Below the pieces are notes generated by a model. That model saw only the letters and a program-made list of their open reading frames with translations, had not been told where the DNA came from and ran no database searches. DNA of 64,000 nucleotides. Origin: JAEZBP01 sp963832725 (GTDB lineage: Bacteria; Myxococcota_A; Polyangia; Polyangiales; Sandaracinaceae). The stretch is taken from contig CAWHVG010000003.1 of assembly GCA_963832725.1 (NCBI GenBank), positions 2,046,001-2,110,000 of the forward strand, read 5' to 3'. Positions 19,155 to 28,022 of this stretch are shown here, piece after piece (the stretch's first letter is position 1; every line of letters begins with the position of its first letter). The position numbers and the translations under genes are program-made.

Positions 19155-20687
19155 ATGATCGAGCCCGAAGTCCAGCCGAACCCGTTCGCCGCGTCGGTCG
19201 ACACCCCCGCGCCCGAGGTGCGCTGGGGGATCGCCGCGAGCGCGCCGCCCGTCGATCCGGCCGAGATCGACACCACCGACCGCGCCGCCGAGGTCGTCAT
19301 CCTCTGGGGCGACGAGGTGCTCCACGTCGCCCACGTCAGCCCGCCGCGCGACGTGACCATCGGCGAGGCCGAGGGCAGCGACTACCTCGTCGGCCGCGAC
19401 GTGCTCGGGATCGACCGCCTGCCGGTGGTGGTCGAGCGCGAGGGCCAGCTCTGCTGCATCGTGCCGGAGGGCGCGAGCGGCGAGGTGACGGTCGGCGACG
19501 ACACCCGCTCGTTCGACGAGCTGGCAGAGAAGCTCGAGCCCTTCGACGGCCTGTCCGGCGCCCGGCTCTACGTCTTGCCGGAAGGCGCCACCGCGCGGCT
19601 CTCACATCACGGGCTGAGCTTCGTCGTCCGACCGACGACCGCCGCCCGCACGGTCGGCGGGAGCCCCATCGGCTTCCGGCACAGCGGCTGGATCGGTCTC
19701 TCGCTGGCCGTCCACGCCGTCTTCCTGGTGATGTTCTACTTCATGCCCCCGCACTCGGCGGCGCTGAGCATCGACGACCCGGGCGCCAACGACCGGCTCA
19801 TCGAGTACATCCGCGACGCCGACGCCCAGCAGGAGGAAGAGCTGCCGGAGTGGACCGAGCCGGCCGAGAGCGAGGCCGCGGGCCGTGAAGGCCAGCAGCA
19901 CGACGGCGAGGAGGGCGCGAGCGGCGAGCCGGACCATCCCCAGACCCACAACCGCTACGGCGTCCAGGGCCGGCCCGACGATCCCAACCCCGAGATGGCG
20001 CGCGAGCGCATCCGCGAGTCGATGCAGTCGCTGGCCGCCATCGGCAGCGTCCGGGCGCTGGTCGGCAGCTGGGACTCACCGACCTCGCCCTACGGCGCCG
20101 ACCAGGCCCACGGGCTCGACGCCGAGAGCGCCATCGGCGCGCTGATGGGCGCGCAGATTGGGAGCAACGGCGGCGCGGGCGGCCTCGGGATGTTCGGCAC
20201 CGGACGCGGCGCCGGCGGGTTCGGTCACGGCACCATCGGCGTCGGCACGCTGGGCACGCTGGGGCAGCGGGGCGTCGGCTGCGACCCGGGTCAGCACTGC
20301 CAAGGTGGGTACGGTCACGGCGTCGGCTCCCTGCACGGCCGCACCGGCCGGCCCGGTCCGCGCATCACTCCGCAGCCCGCCCACGTGATGGGCGGGCTCT
20401 CGCAGGACGCCATCCGCCGGGTCGTGCGCCGCCACCTGAACGAGGTCCGCTTCTGCTACGAGCAGGGCCTGCAGCAGAACCCCAGCCTCGAGGGCCGCGT
20501 GACGGTCGCCTGGATCATCTCCGGAGACGGCCGCGTCCAGAGCGCAAACGTCTCCTCCACCAGCCTCTCCAACCGCGGCGTCGAGGGCTGCATCTCGAAC
20601 GCGGTGCGACGCTGGACCTTCCCGACGCCCGAGAACCACGGCGTCGTGGGCGTGAACTACCCCTTCGTCCTGCAGTCCAACAACTGA
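19155..20687 (+). CDS. AgmX/PglI C-terminal domain protein (TonB-like, motility-type)
   Basis: 510-residue single-pass protein. The N-terminal part (1-170) is cytoplasmic and FHA-like in style; a TM helix (SGWIGLSLAVHAVFLVMFYFMPP) lies near residue 180. Next come an acidic linker (AQQEEELPEWTEPAESEAAG), a Gly/His-rich stretch (GGAGGLGMFGTGRGAGGFGHG) and the C-terminal domain, RRHLNEVRFCYEQGL...EGRVTVAWIISGDGRVQSA...CISNAVRRWTFPTP. That last module is the AgmX/PglI C-terminal domain, related to TonB and found in the gliding and envelope complexes of myxobacteria. An AGGGAGGAG Shine-Dalgarno precedes the ATG. A strong terminator follows, so it is a monocistronic unit. Confidence 0.85.
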   Translation: MIEPEVQPNPFAASVDTPAPEVRWGIAASAPPVDPAEIDTTDRAAEVVILWGDEVLHVAHVSPPRDVTIGEAEGSDYLVGRDVLGIDRLPVVVEREGQLCCIVPEGASGEVTVGDDTRSFDELAEKLEPFDGLSGARLYVLPEGATARLSHHGLSFVVRPTTAARTVGGSPIGFRHSGWIGLSLAVHAVFLVMFYFMPPHSAALSIDDPGANDRLIEYIRDADAQQEEELPEWTEPAESEAAGREGQQHDGEEGASGEPDHPQTHNRYGVQGRPDDPNPEMARERIRESMQSLAAIGSVRALVGSWDSPTSPYGADQAHGLDAESAIGALMGAQIGSNGGAGGLGMFGTGRGAGGFGHGTIGVGTLGTLGQRGVGCDPGQHCQGGYGHGVGSLHGRTGRPGPRITPQPAHVMGGLSQDAIRRVVRRHLNEVRFCYEQGLQQNPSLEGRVTVAWIISGDGRVQSANVSSTSLSNRGVEGCISNAVRRWTFPTPENHGVVGVNYPFVLQSNN

Positions 20688-20725
20688 CCACGAGGGCGTT
20701 CTCGCCCCGCCTCCCACATCTAGCG

Positions 20726-20758
20726 AGGCCTCCGAGCCCCTGTGCTCGGAGGCCTTTT
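20726..20758 (+). terminator. Rho-independent terminator
   Basis: A perfect 12-bp stem AGGCCTCCGAGC / GCTCGGAGGCCT with a 6-nt loop ends in TTTT, 38 bp after the AgmX/PglI stop codon. It is one of the clearest intrinsic terminators in the window. Confidence 0.92.
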
Positions 20759-20825
20759 CGTCGTGTGTGCCTCCGTCCTCGGCTGTGGACAGTAGGGAAC
20801 GAGGCGTGCAACAAAGCGAGACCGG

Positions 20826-21797
20826 ATGGACACGTTGTCGAGCTCCGAGCTTTTCCCTCCCACCGACGACGGGTGGCGGCTGCACCTGACGCGCACCAGC
20901 GCGGCGGGGCGCCTCGACCGCGCTCGCCGGCCCGTGGTGATCGTGCCGGGCTACGGGATGAACGGGTTCATCTTCGGTTTCCATCCGGCCGGCACCTCGC
21001 TGGTGGCCCACCTCGCGAACGCCGGCCGCGAGGTCTGGGTCGCGAACCTCCGCGCGCAGGGAAAGAGCCGGCGGCGCTCGCCGGAGGCGCCCTCCCCTTC
21101 GCTGCGCCGCTACGCCGAGACCGATCTCAGGGCGGCGCTCGACGCCGTCCTCGACGCGACGGAGACCGACGCCGACCGCGTGGACGTGATCGGCGCCAGC
21201 CTCGGCGGATCGATCGCGTACGCCCACCTCGCGCTCGAGCCCCGGCACCGCGTGGCCGCGCTCTGCGCGATCGGCTCGCCGCTGAAGTGGCGCGACGTGC
21301 CGCTGCTGCTCCGGGTGCCCTTCCGCTCGCCCCGGCTGGCGAGCCTGATCCGCGTCCGCGGCACCCAGCGCCTGGCCGAGGTGGCGCTCCCGATCGCCAC
21401 GCGGATCCCGGCGCTCCTCTCGCTCTACATGAACGCCGCCAACGTCGATTTGAGCGCCGCCGGCGAGATGCTCCAGACCGTGGAAGATCCCCACCCCCGC
21501 GTGAACGCGGACATCGCCAAATGGATGGCCGCCTCCGACATGGTTCTGCGCGGCGTGAACGTCACCGACGCGCTGCGCAGGAGACGGGAGCCCCTCTTGG
21601 TGGTCCTCGCGAACCGGGACGGCATCGTCCCGCCCGAGACGGCGCTCAGCGCGCGCGACGCCTGGGGAGGCGCGGTGGACGTGTTGCGGATCGGCGACGA
21701 GCGACGGTGGTACGCGCACGCCGACCTCTTCGTCGGCCACGAAGCGCCCGAGCGCGTGTTCGAGCCCATCGCCCGCTGGCTGGACGAACACGCCTGA
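20826..21797 (+). CDS. Alpha/beta hydrolase
   Basis: 323-residue alpha/beta-hydrolase with oxyanion segment VVIVPGYGMNGFIFGF, nucleophile elbow VIGASLGGSIAYAHLA (Ser), acid strand LLVVLANRDGIVPPE and a histidine in WYAHADLFVGHEA, so a complete catalytic triad. The FHPAGTSLVAHLANAGREVWVANLRAQGKS segment resembles lipase/esterase and polyhydroxyalkanoate-depolymerase-like members that act on hydrophobic esters. No signal peptide is seen, so it is probably cytoplasmic. It stands between a terminator and a 229-bp gap in which I see nothing definite. The substrate is unknown. Confidence 0.85.
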   Translation: MDTLSSSELFPPTDDGWRLHLTRTSAAGRLDRARRPVVIVPGYGMNGFIFGFHPAGTSLVAHLANAGREVWVANLRAQGKSRRRSPEAPSPSLRRYAETDLRAALDAVLDATETDADRVDVIGASLGGSIAYAHLALEPRHRVAALCAIGSPLKWRDVPLLLRVPFRSPRLASLIRVRGTQRLAEVALPIATRIPALLSLYMNAANVDLSAAGEMLQTVEDPHPRVNADIAKWMAASDMVLRGVNVTDALRRRREPLLVVLANRDGIVPPETALSARDAWGGAVDVLRIGDERRWYAHADLFVGHEAPERVFEPIARWLDEHA

Positions 21798-22026
21798 CGC
21801 GGCCCTTCGATGGCTTGCCGCGCTTCGAGGAGTTGGGCTCCGCACTCGCGCGGCCGCCGAGGCACCGCTCTCGGACAGGCTCCTCCGGCAAACGCGACGG
21901 CTCGACGGTCCATCCCTCGGCGGCGTCGTTTGAAGGCCGAAGACGCTGCGACTACGGAAGCGTGCGTCGCCCGCTCGCGCCCAAAGGCGCCCAACCGCGG
22001 GCAGCGCGTCTTCAGGGGGGCGTCGT

Positions 22027-23067
22027 ATGCGCGTTCGAGCCGTCGTATCGCTCGCGATCGCGTTGGCCTTTTGCGGCCGTGCGCGCGCACAAGCCGGCAC
22101 CGAGCTCCGCTGCAGCCTGGCGATCCGCCCGGTCGTCGTCGACGCGAGCGGCGCCCGGGTGCCGGCGTCTCCCGATCGCTTCGAGCTGCGCGCGCGGGGC
22201 GGCGAGGCCGAGATCCACGCCGAGCGCGGCGAGTGGACGGTGCGCGCGAGCGCGTTGCGCTTCGAGTACGAGCTGGTGGACCGGCGCTCGGGCGCGGTGG
22301 TGGTACACGAGACGGCGTCGCTGTCGTGCGGTCGCGAGCCGGCCCCGGTCACGCCGACCCCGCTCATCCCGGGCCGCGTGATCGACGGCGACACGAGGGG
22401 CGCCGCGCACCTCGTGGGAGCGCGCTGCGGTGGCGAAGGCCGGGCGCGCTGGCACGTGCTCCACCTCGACCGTGCGCGGCGGGTGCTGCTGAGGCTCGCC
22501 TCGAGCTTCGACGCCAGCCTGGTCTTGCGCGCGTCCGGGATCGACGGCCCCGAGCTCGCCTGCCGAGACGAGAGCGAACGCTTCGAGACCCTCGACCTCA
22601 ACCTCCCGGCCGGCACCTACCTCGTCGCGGTCGGCGCGCGCGACACCGGCGGCCACTATCGCCTGCAAGCCTTCGCGCACCCGCCCGATCCGAACGCGCT
22701 CTCGGACGCACCGCGCGGACAGCTCGTGCCCGGCAGCGACGTGGAAGGCGTCATCGCGCCGGGCGCCTCGCACCACGGCGGACGCTGCGGCGGCCAGCAA
22801 GCGCCCGAGCACGTCTACCGCCTGCACGTGGATTGGCCGACCCAGGTCGCGCTCCACCTCGAGAGCCGCTTCGACGCGGCGGTCTACCTCCGGAGCGCCG
22901 GCGGCGACGAGATCGACTGCGGCGTCGTGCTCGGCTACCCGGACGAGGTGCGCCTCTCGCGCGCCTCGGCGCGCCTCGGGCCCGGCGACTACGTCGTCGT
23001 CGTGGACGGCGCGGGCCGCAGGACGGGCACCGGCTGGTACCGCCTCGGCGTCGACTTCATCCGCTGA
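22027..23067 (+). CDS. Secreted protein with two PPC-like domains
   Basis: 346 residues with a classical signal peptide (MRVRAVVSLAIALAFCGRARAQA). Two related beta modules follow: GRVIDGDTRGAAHLVGARCGGEGRARWHVLHLDRARRVLLRLASSFDASLVLRA...LPAGTYLVAVGARDTGGHYRL and GSDVEGVIAPGASHHGGRCGGQQAPEHVYRLHVD...GDYVVVVDGAGRRTGTGWYRLGV. This G-x(n)-C-G-G...Y/W-x-L/F...D-x-x-L-x-L-R...G-x-Y-x-V-x-V-D pattern matches bacterial pre-peptidase C-terminal (PPC) domains, with a conserved Cys pair per module. No catalytic domain is present, so it is likely a carbohydrate- or protein-binding secreted protein. The 353 bp that follow hold no recognised gene. Confidence 0.72.
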   Translation: MRVRAVVSLAIALAFCGRARAQAGTELRCSLAIRPVVVDASGARVPASPDRFELRARGGEAEIHAERGEWTVRASALRFEYELVDRRSGAVVVHETASLSCGREPAPVTPTPLIPGRVIDGDTRGAAHLVGARCGGEGRARWHVLHLDRARRVLLRLASSFDASLVLRASGIDGPELACRDESERFETLDLNLPAGTYLVAVGARDTGGHYRLQAFAHPPDPNALSDAPRGQLVPGSDVEGVIAPGASHHGGRCGGQQAPEHVYRLHVDWPTQVALHLESRFDAAVYLRSAGGDEIDCGVVLGYPDEVRLSRASARLGPGDYVVVVDGAGRRTGTGWYRLGVDFIR

Positions 23068-23420
23068 CGAGCGTCGTGCGTTCGCGGCGACTGCTCGCGC
23101 GCAGAGACCGTCTCGATCGCGGCGCTCGGTTCGAACTCGTCCACGGCCCTCGCGCGGCGCGGTCGCTCGCCCAGCGTCGAGCCTCGGAGCGCGCGCGACG
23201 GACGTGGAGGCGCGCCCATGCGACGCGCGATCGAGATCGACCGGGCAACTCGTGAGCGCGGGCGCCCGGCGACCGGAGGCGCAGCATCGGCGTCGATGCT
23301 CGTCCGATGACGCGAGTCCACGCGGGTCCCTGTTTACGCGACGCCAGATGGAACGCGATCCACGTTCAGGGTTGTCATCGGCATCTCGGTGCGGTGCTCT
23401 CGGCTGGAGGAGGTTGAGAG
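23068..23420. other. Intergenic region without recognisable features
   Basis: About 350 bp with no ORF that looks coding. The only functional signal is the GGAGGAGG Shine-Dalgarno just before the ATG at 23421. Confidence 0.5.
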
Positions 23421-24296
23421 ATGGCGAACGACTTCGATCCGATCGCGTATACCCGTGGACCCGTGCTGGACGTTCCGTCGGCGTACTCGCTGGCGGTGGC
23501 GTTGCTCTCGGCGGTGCCGACCGGCAAGGACCGCGGGGCGCTGATTCGATCGGCGGCGAAGGCGCTCCGTGCGGACACCGTGAACTTGCGCGCGGCGTGG
23601 ACGGCGCAGGTCAAACGCGGGAGCCTCGATCGGCGGCCGGCAGACACCGTGGCCGACACCTCGTGGCGCTGCTTGTACACGGGGCTCAGCGCCGTCGCGA
23701 TGCTGGCGGGGACCAAGGAGGACGATGCGCTGGCCAAGCGAGCCAGCGAGCTCCTCGCGCGGCTCTTTCCGAACGGCCTCGACTTCACGCAAGACAAGTA
23801 CACGAGCCAATGGGCACAGGCCAATCGGCTGCTGAAGGACATCGACGACGAGGGGCTCGACAACGAGAATCGACGATTCTCGTCGGCAAGCGGCCGCTCG
23901 CGTTCGTGCGCCGCGCCCACGCCGCCTATGGCGACGCGCTCCAGATCACCGAGGCCGCGGACGAGGCGCCGGCCGGGGTTCGCGAGCCCAAGCGGCAGGT
24001 CGAGGTCGCGATCCAGGAGTACGTCTTCGCGCTCTTCGCCGAGCACCGACCGAGCGTCCCGAAGAGCATCCCCATCCTGAAGAAGGCCCTCGCGCCCATC
24101 GACGCGCTCCGCGCCGAGCAGGCCCGGCGGCAGAGCGCCACCGCGAACGCGACGACAACCGACGCCACGCACGAACGCAAACGGGGCGACAACGGACGCG
24201 AGCCCGACCCCGAACGCTCCGCAAGCGCCGGGACCGGCGCCCGCCCCCGAGCCCGCCGGCCCGCCCCCGGACGCGCCAATCCCGAGCATCGACTGA
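23421..24296 (+). CDS. Protein of unknown function with Pro/Ala-rich tail, frameshifted
   Basis: I do not recognise the family. The protein starts MANDFDPIAYTRGPVLDVPSAYSLAVALLS behind a good GGAGGAGG site and looks all-helical for about 240 residues. It ends in a Thr/Asn/Pro-rich low-complexity tail (TTNANGATTDASPTPNAPQA...PDAPIPSID). Three insertions break the frame: two GATC sites read GAATC (23867) and GATTC (23875), whose correction gives DNEIDDLVGKRPLAFVRRAH, and one extra C near 24165 in ACGCACGAAC. The net shift is +3, so the final stop at 24294 is back in the starting frame, which supports a single gene of about 290 residues. The repeat array follows immediately. Confidence 0.6.
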
Positions 24297-24410
24297 GCGC
24301 AAAGGAGCCCCCTCGCCCGTTCGACGGGGGAGGGCTGGGGTGGGGGCTCACGGAGCAGCGATCCCTGCGCCCCGCTCGCTCCACCATCCCCAAGACCGCG
24401 ATGGTAATCA

Positions 24411-24600
24411 CCCTCTCGAGCCTCCTTTCACCTCGTTCGAGAGGGTGAACACCATCCCCGCGCTCCTTTCATCTCGTTCGAGAGGGTGAACACCATCCCG
24501 CTCCTCCTTTCACCTCGTTCGAGAGGGTGAACACCATCCCCGCGCTCCTTTCATCTCGTTCGAGAGGGTGAACACCATCCCGCTCCTCCTTTCACCTCGC
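24411..24600. repeat. 41-bp tandem repeat array
   Basis: Five copies start at 24422, 24463, 24504, 24545 and 24586, exactly 41 bp apart. Each runs CTCCTTTCAYCTCG, TTCGAGAGGG, TGAACACCATCCC; alternate copies differ at the Y and in the short junction (CCGCG versus CGCTC). The last copy diverges after CACCTCG. Each carries GGTGAACACC, a one-base variant of the palindrome in the following array. No spacers of variable sequence are present. Confidence 0.92.
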
Positions 24601-24885
24601 CGTCGGAGGGTGATCACCATCGACGATCGAGGTGAACGAAGCAGGGTGGATGGTCGTCACCTTCTCGATGCTGGTTCGAAGAAGGCATGCCGATGGTCCT
24701 CACCCTCCATCGACTGGTTGAAAGCAGCACCCCCGAGGGTGATCACCGTCTCGACGCTGCTTTCACCTCGGGGGGTGGATGGTGATCACCCTTCGCCGCC
24801 TGGTCGAAAGCAGCACCCCCGAGGGTGATCACCGTCTCGACGCTGCTTTCACCTCGGGGGTGGACGGTGATCACCCTCGCGAGGT
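24601..24885. repeat. Repeat block with five GGTGATCACC palindromes
   Basis: The perfect 10-bp palindrome GGTGATCACC occurs at 24609, 24738, 24781, 24824 and 24866. Between them an approximately 86-bp unit, starting GAAAGCAGCACCCCCGAGGG at 24720 and 24806, is duplicated. Within each unit GAAAGCAGC pairs with GCTGCTTTC and AGGGTGATCACCGTC with GACGGTGATCACCCT, so each could fold into a large stem. The TTTCACCTCG word links it to the 41-bp array. It is noncoding; nothing here resembles a gene. Confidence 0.88.
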
Positions 24886-24924
24886 CGGCCAGCGTCGAAG
24901 GGAAGCGCGGGAGCTGCGCGGTGC
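24886..24924 (-). pseudogene. About 40-bp fragment matching the nearby halogenase-like gene
   Basis: The stretch beginning AGGTCGGCCAGCGTCGA matches the halogenase-like gene around 26033-26071 at all but about three positions. On the minus strand it reads QLPRFPSTLADL, against QLPLFPSTLADL in the intact gene. Similarity stops on both sides; upstream it runs into the repeat block. It looks like a remnant of a duplicated copy. No other part of the halogenase is visible here. Confidence 0.6.
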
Positions 24925-25398
24925 CCATGCCACGCGGCCGGGAGCCAGACGGCGGCCCACCGCGGCTCCCGGGTTGCGTCCCGGCGTGGGACGTCGTGGG
25001 TTCGGGCGAGCGCCATGCCGAGGACAATCGCCAGCGGGCTCCTCTTGCCGCCGCTCCAGGCTCGCGCCGCGGGCCTCTTTGCCTCCTACGGGCCCCGATC
25101 GGACCCAAATGCGCTCGGTCGGTGATCGGCTAGAATCGGTGCTCTAGGATGCGCATCGCCGCATGACCCGCCTCGTCCCACTCCGGATTCGCGAGCCCAT
25201 CCGTGGCGCGCTCGAGGCCGACGACGCGCTCGTGGTGCGGGTCACGGCTCGCTCCGAGCGGCTGCCGTCGCGGCTCATCCCACGAAGACCCCGCACGGTC
25301 GCTCGCGATGGATTGGTTGGAAGGCCGGATCGGCACGGCGATGGATGGCCCGACAATGCGGCGCGGCCGATGAGCTTCGCCCGGCAGGTGGATCGCAG
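24925..25398. other. Noncoding region after the repeat arrays
   Basis: About 470 bp with no reading frame that looks coding in composition or similarity. It probably contains the promoter of the VF530-family gene; TAGAAT near 25132 is a possible -10, but without a matching -35 that I can defend. Confidence 0.4.
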
Positions 25399-25647
25399 AT
25401 GAGCTCCGAGCAACCGAAGAACAAGCTGCATGGCATCACGCTCGAACGGATCGTCACCGAGCTCGTGGAGCACTACGGGTGGCCGACGCTCGGCGAGAAG
25501 GTCGACATCCGGTGCTTTCAGAAGGACCCGAGCGTCGCGTCGAGCCTGAAGTTCCTGCGACGCACCCCGTGGGCTCGGACGAAGGTGGAGAGCCTCTACC
25601 TCTTCATGCTGCGTGAGAAGGCGCGCGCGAGCCGTCCGCGCTCCTGA
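25399..25647 (+). CDS. VF530 family (DUF2132) small DNA-binding-like protein
   Basis: 82-residue protein with the diagnostic core LHGITLERIVTELVEHYGWPTLGEKVDIRCFQKDPSVASSLKFLRRTPWARTKVESLYL, which covers nearly the whole VF530/DUF2132 domain. The family fold is a small helical double-psi type with proposed nucleic-acid binding; no reaction is assigned. The ATG is chosen because the domain begins about ten residues later. The basic tail (REKARASRPRS) is in keeping with nucleic-acid contact. It is convergent with the halogenase-like gene, 45 bp away. Confidence 0.88.
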   Translation: MSSEQPKNKLHGITLERIVTELVEHYGWPTLGEKVDIRCFQKDPSVASSLKFLRRTPWARTKVESLYLFMLREKARASRPRS

Positions 25648-25692
25648 CGCTCGACGCGCCGCGTGCCCCGGATCGACACGGTCGCGCGGCGC

Positions 25693-27491
25693 TCACCCGG
25701 GCTGCACGAGCGCGAGCAACTGGCGGAGCTTCGGCGCGTCGGGAGCAGGGGCGCTCTTTCCGATGGCCCGCTCCATGTCGCGCACCTCCTTCGGAAGGAG
25801 CTTGCGGCGCACGCGCGGCGCGGCCTCGTCGGCGTCGAGGCGGGCCTCGTCGATGGCCAGCGTCCAGTCCGAGAGCCCAATCTTCTCGGCGACCTGCCCC
25901 GCGAGCGCCGGCCCGGCGGCACGAAGCGTACGCAGCACCAGCTCGCTCACGATGCGCTCCTCTTCCTGGAGCGTGGCCTCCATGTCCGCGTAGGTCTCCT
26001 CGGCGCTCTTGTCCTTCTGCAGCGCGAGGTGCAGGTCGGCCAGCGTCGAGGGGAAGAGCGGGAGCTGCACGTGATCCAGCGAGGGCTCGACCGGCGCCAC
26101 CTCGGCCCACGCGCGCAGCACCCGCTGGGCCTTTTCGTTGAGCGCGGTGTAGCGCTCCAGCATCGCGGTGAAGCGGCGGTGCTCGTCCGGCGGGAGGCGG
26201 TAGATCCGCTGGAAGAAGTACTGGCAGACGAAGCCCCAGTACTGGAAGTAATCCCAGTAGAGTTTGGCGGCCATCGGCTCGGGCTTGCCGAAGACCATCG
26301 AGCCGAGCACCGTCGTCCGCTTGGTCAGCTCCGCGAACGCGAGCATGAAGCGGTTCAGCTCTTCGACCCGCTCTTCCTCGTGCGCGCCGCCGAGGTCGGC
26401 GTCGATGAGCTCCGCCACCATGCTGTTGCCGATGCCGATGAAGTCGGAGCCCGGGCTGTAGAGCGGGTCGACGAAGACGCCGGACTCGCCGACGCACGCC
26501 CAGCGGTTCACGCCGAAGAGACGCGTCGCGTCGTGGCGGTAGCCGCGCATGGCGATGAAGTCCTCGAAGGGCACGCCCTCGAGCCTGTCCGCCAGCGCCG
26601 GCTCGTTCTCGCGCAGCCACGCCGCCAGCGCTTCCGGAATCCTTCACGTCCCGGAAGTCGTGCGCGGCCTCCTCGATGACCAGCCCGACGCTCCAGTGGC
26701 CGGTCGCGAGGGGGATGAGCCACGCCCAGTAGCCGGTGCCGCAGAGGTGCACGGTGGAGAGCCAGCGATCGTGATCGACGTCGCGCGCGTGCCAGCGGAC
26801 CGCGCTCTCGTCGACCAGATCGCCGATCTCGAGCCGACCGCGCACCCGGAACCAGACGGCGCTGGCCTGGTGCTCGACGTCGCGATGGAGACCGAGCTTC
26901 TTGGCCAAGAGCCGGCGGCGTCCGGTGGCGTCGACGACCCAGCGGCCTTCGACCTCCTCCGTCGCGCCGCCCGGTGCGACCAGGGTGACGCCGTGCGGTC
27001 CGTCGTCCCGGATCGCCACGTCGCGCACGCCCCAGCCTTCGCGCAGCTCGGCGCCGGCCTCCTCCACCATCGCCCTGAGAATCGTTCTCGAAGCGGCCGC
27101 GGTCGAGCTGGAACGAGGGAACGCGCGGCCGCTCGCTGGGCCCGTACTCGCAGCGCTGCTCCATCGGCGCGCCGGGGAAGCCGCAGAAGAAGCGCAGGCC
27201 GTTCTTGAAGAGGTGCCGCTCCTCCAGGTAGGGCCGCAGCCCGAGGGTGTGCTCGAAGTAGCGCCCGCCGACCTCGACCGTCGACTCGCCGACCTTGTGG
27301 CAGGCCTCCGGCAGCGGGCGCGTGGCGCGCTCGACGACCAGCACTCGCGCCTCGGGCCGCGCGCGCCGCACCTGGAGGGCGAGCGTGAGGCCGGCCAAGC
27401 CGCCCCCGCAGATCACGACATCGAACGCCTTGCTCTCCAAAGGCTTGCTCTCCAAAGGCTTGCTCTCGAACGGCTTGCTCTCGGACTTCAT
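25693..27491 (-). CDS. Flavin-dependent halogenase-like FAD oxidoreductase, two frameshifts
   Basis: FAD enzyme of the tryptophan-halogenase superfamily. GGGLAG of the dinucleotide fold follows a pentapeptide leader (ESKPL repeated), then HKVGESTVEV, LFKNGLRFF (Lys at the position of the catalytic lysine), DATGRRRLLAKKLGL and the halogenase signature WAWLIP in TGYWAWLIPLATG. A second flavin motif is FVDPLYSPGSDFIGIGN. Two insertions break it: GAATC at 27079 (corrected: ENDLRAMVEEAGAE) and at 26637 (corrected: VKDPEALAAWLRENEP), both GATC sites. Corrected length is about 598 aa. It is divergent from a paralogue across 531 bp and is part of the ACP/ketosynthase cluster. Whether it halogenates or only oxidises/reduces is undetermined. 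Confidence 0.8.
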
Positions 27492-28022
27492 CGACCTCTC
27501 CGGCGAGATGAGGTGTACCTCCGGGCATGGGGAACGTCGACGGGCCGAGACAGCCCGCAGACGTGCATTCCCTCACGTGCGACGACGCTGGACAGCCGCA
27601 CGGGAGAGCCCCAAGAACCACCGCGGGGGTACGCCGCCCGCGCGCTCCGTCGCGAAGGGGTTCTCGAAGGCGCCCCGACCCCTCCCAATCACGAGTGAAA
27701 ACATGAGGTTGCACGTGGAGCCGGGGAGCCGCGCCAACGCGGGAGAGGGGTCCGATGGCGCAGGTCGCTCCATCAGCACCCGCGTCACGTGCCGGCGGAA
27801 GCCTGCCCACCTCGGACGCGCCTGGCGCACGGACCCGTTCCCCTCTAGATTTCGCGCCGTTCCGCGGCGGTGGGTGGGACGGATGCAGTCGACGTCGCAG
27901 CTCGGGGGAAGAGGATCGAAGGACGTCGCTCGGGCGCGGGACACGGCCCGGGGCGTCACGACTCCCGCAGCGCGCGCACCCCACAGACGCACCCGCCCGT
28001 CCGAGCAGCGTTGGAGCAGACC
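27492..28022. other. Divergent promoter region between the two halogenase-like genes
   Basis: About 530 bp between divergent starts; it must carry both promoters. I see no coding frame with family similarity and no confident operator. Regulation of the cluster would be read out here. Confidence 0.45.

Noticed and set aside
24411..24885. CRISPR array
   Set aside because: Repeats are contiguous with a fixed 41-bp period and no variable spacers, and no cas genes are nearby.
24743..25108. A 121-residue minus-strand ORF across the repeats
   Set aside because: It translates repeats and intergenic DNA; only the roughly 40-bp halogenase-like fragment inside has similarity to a gene.
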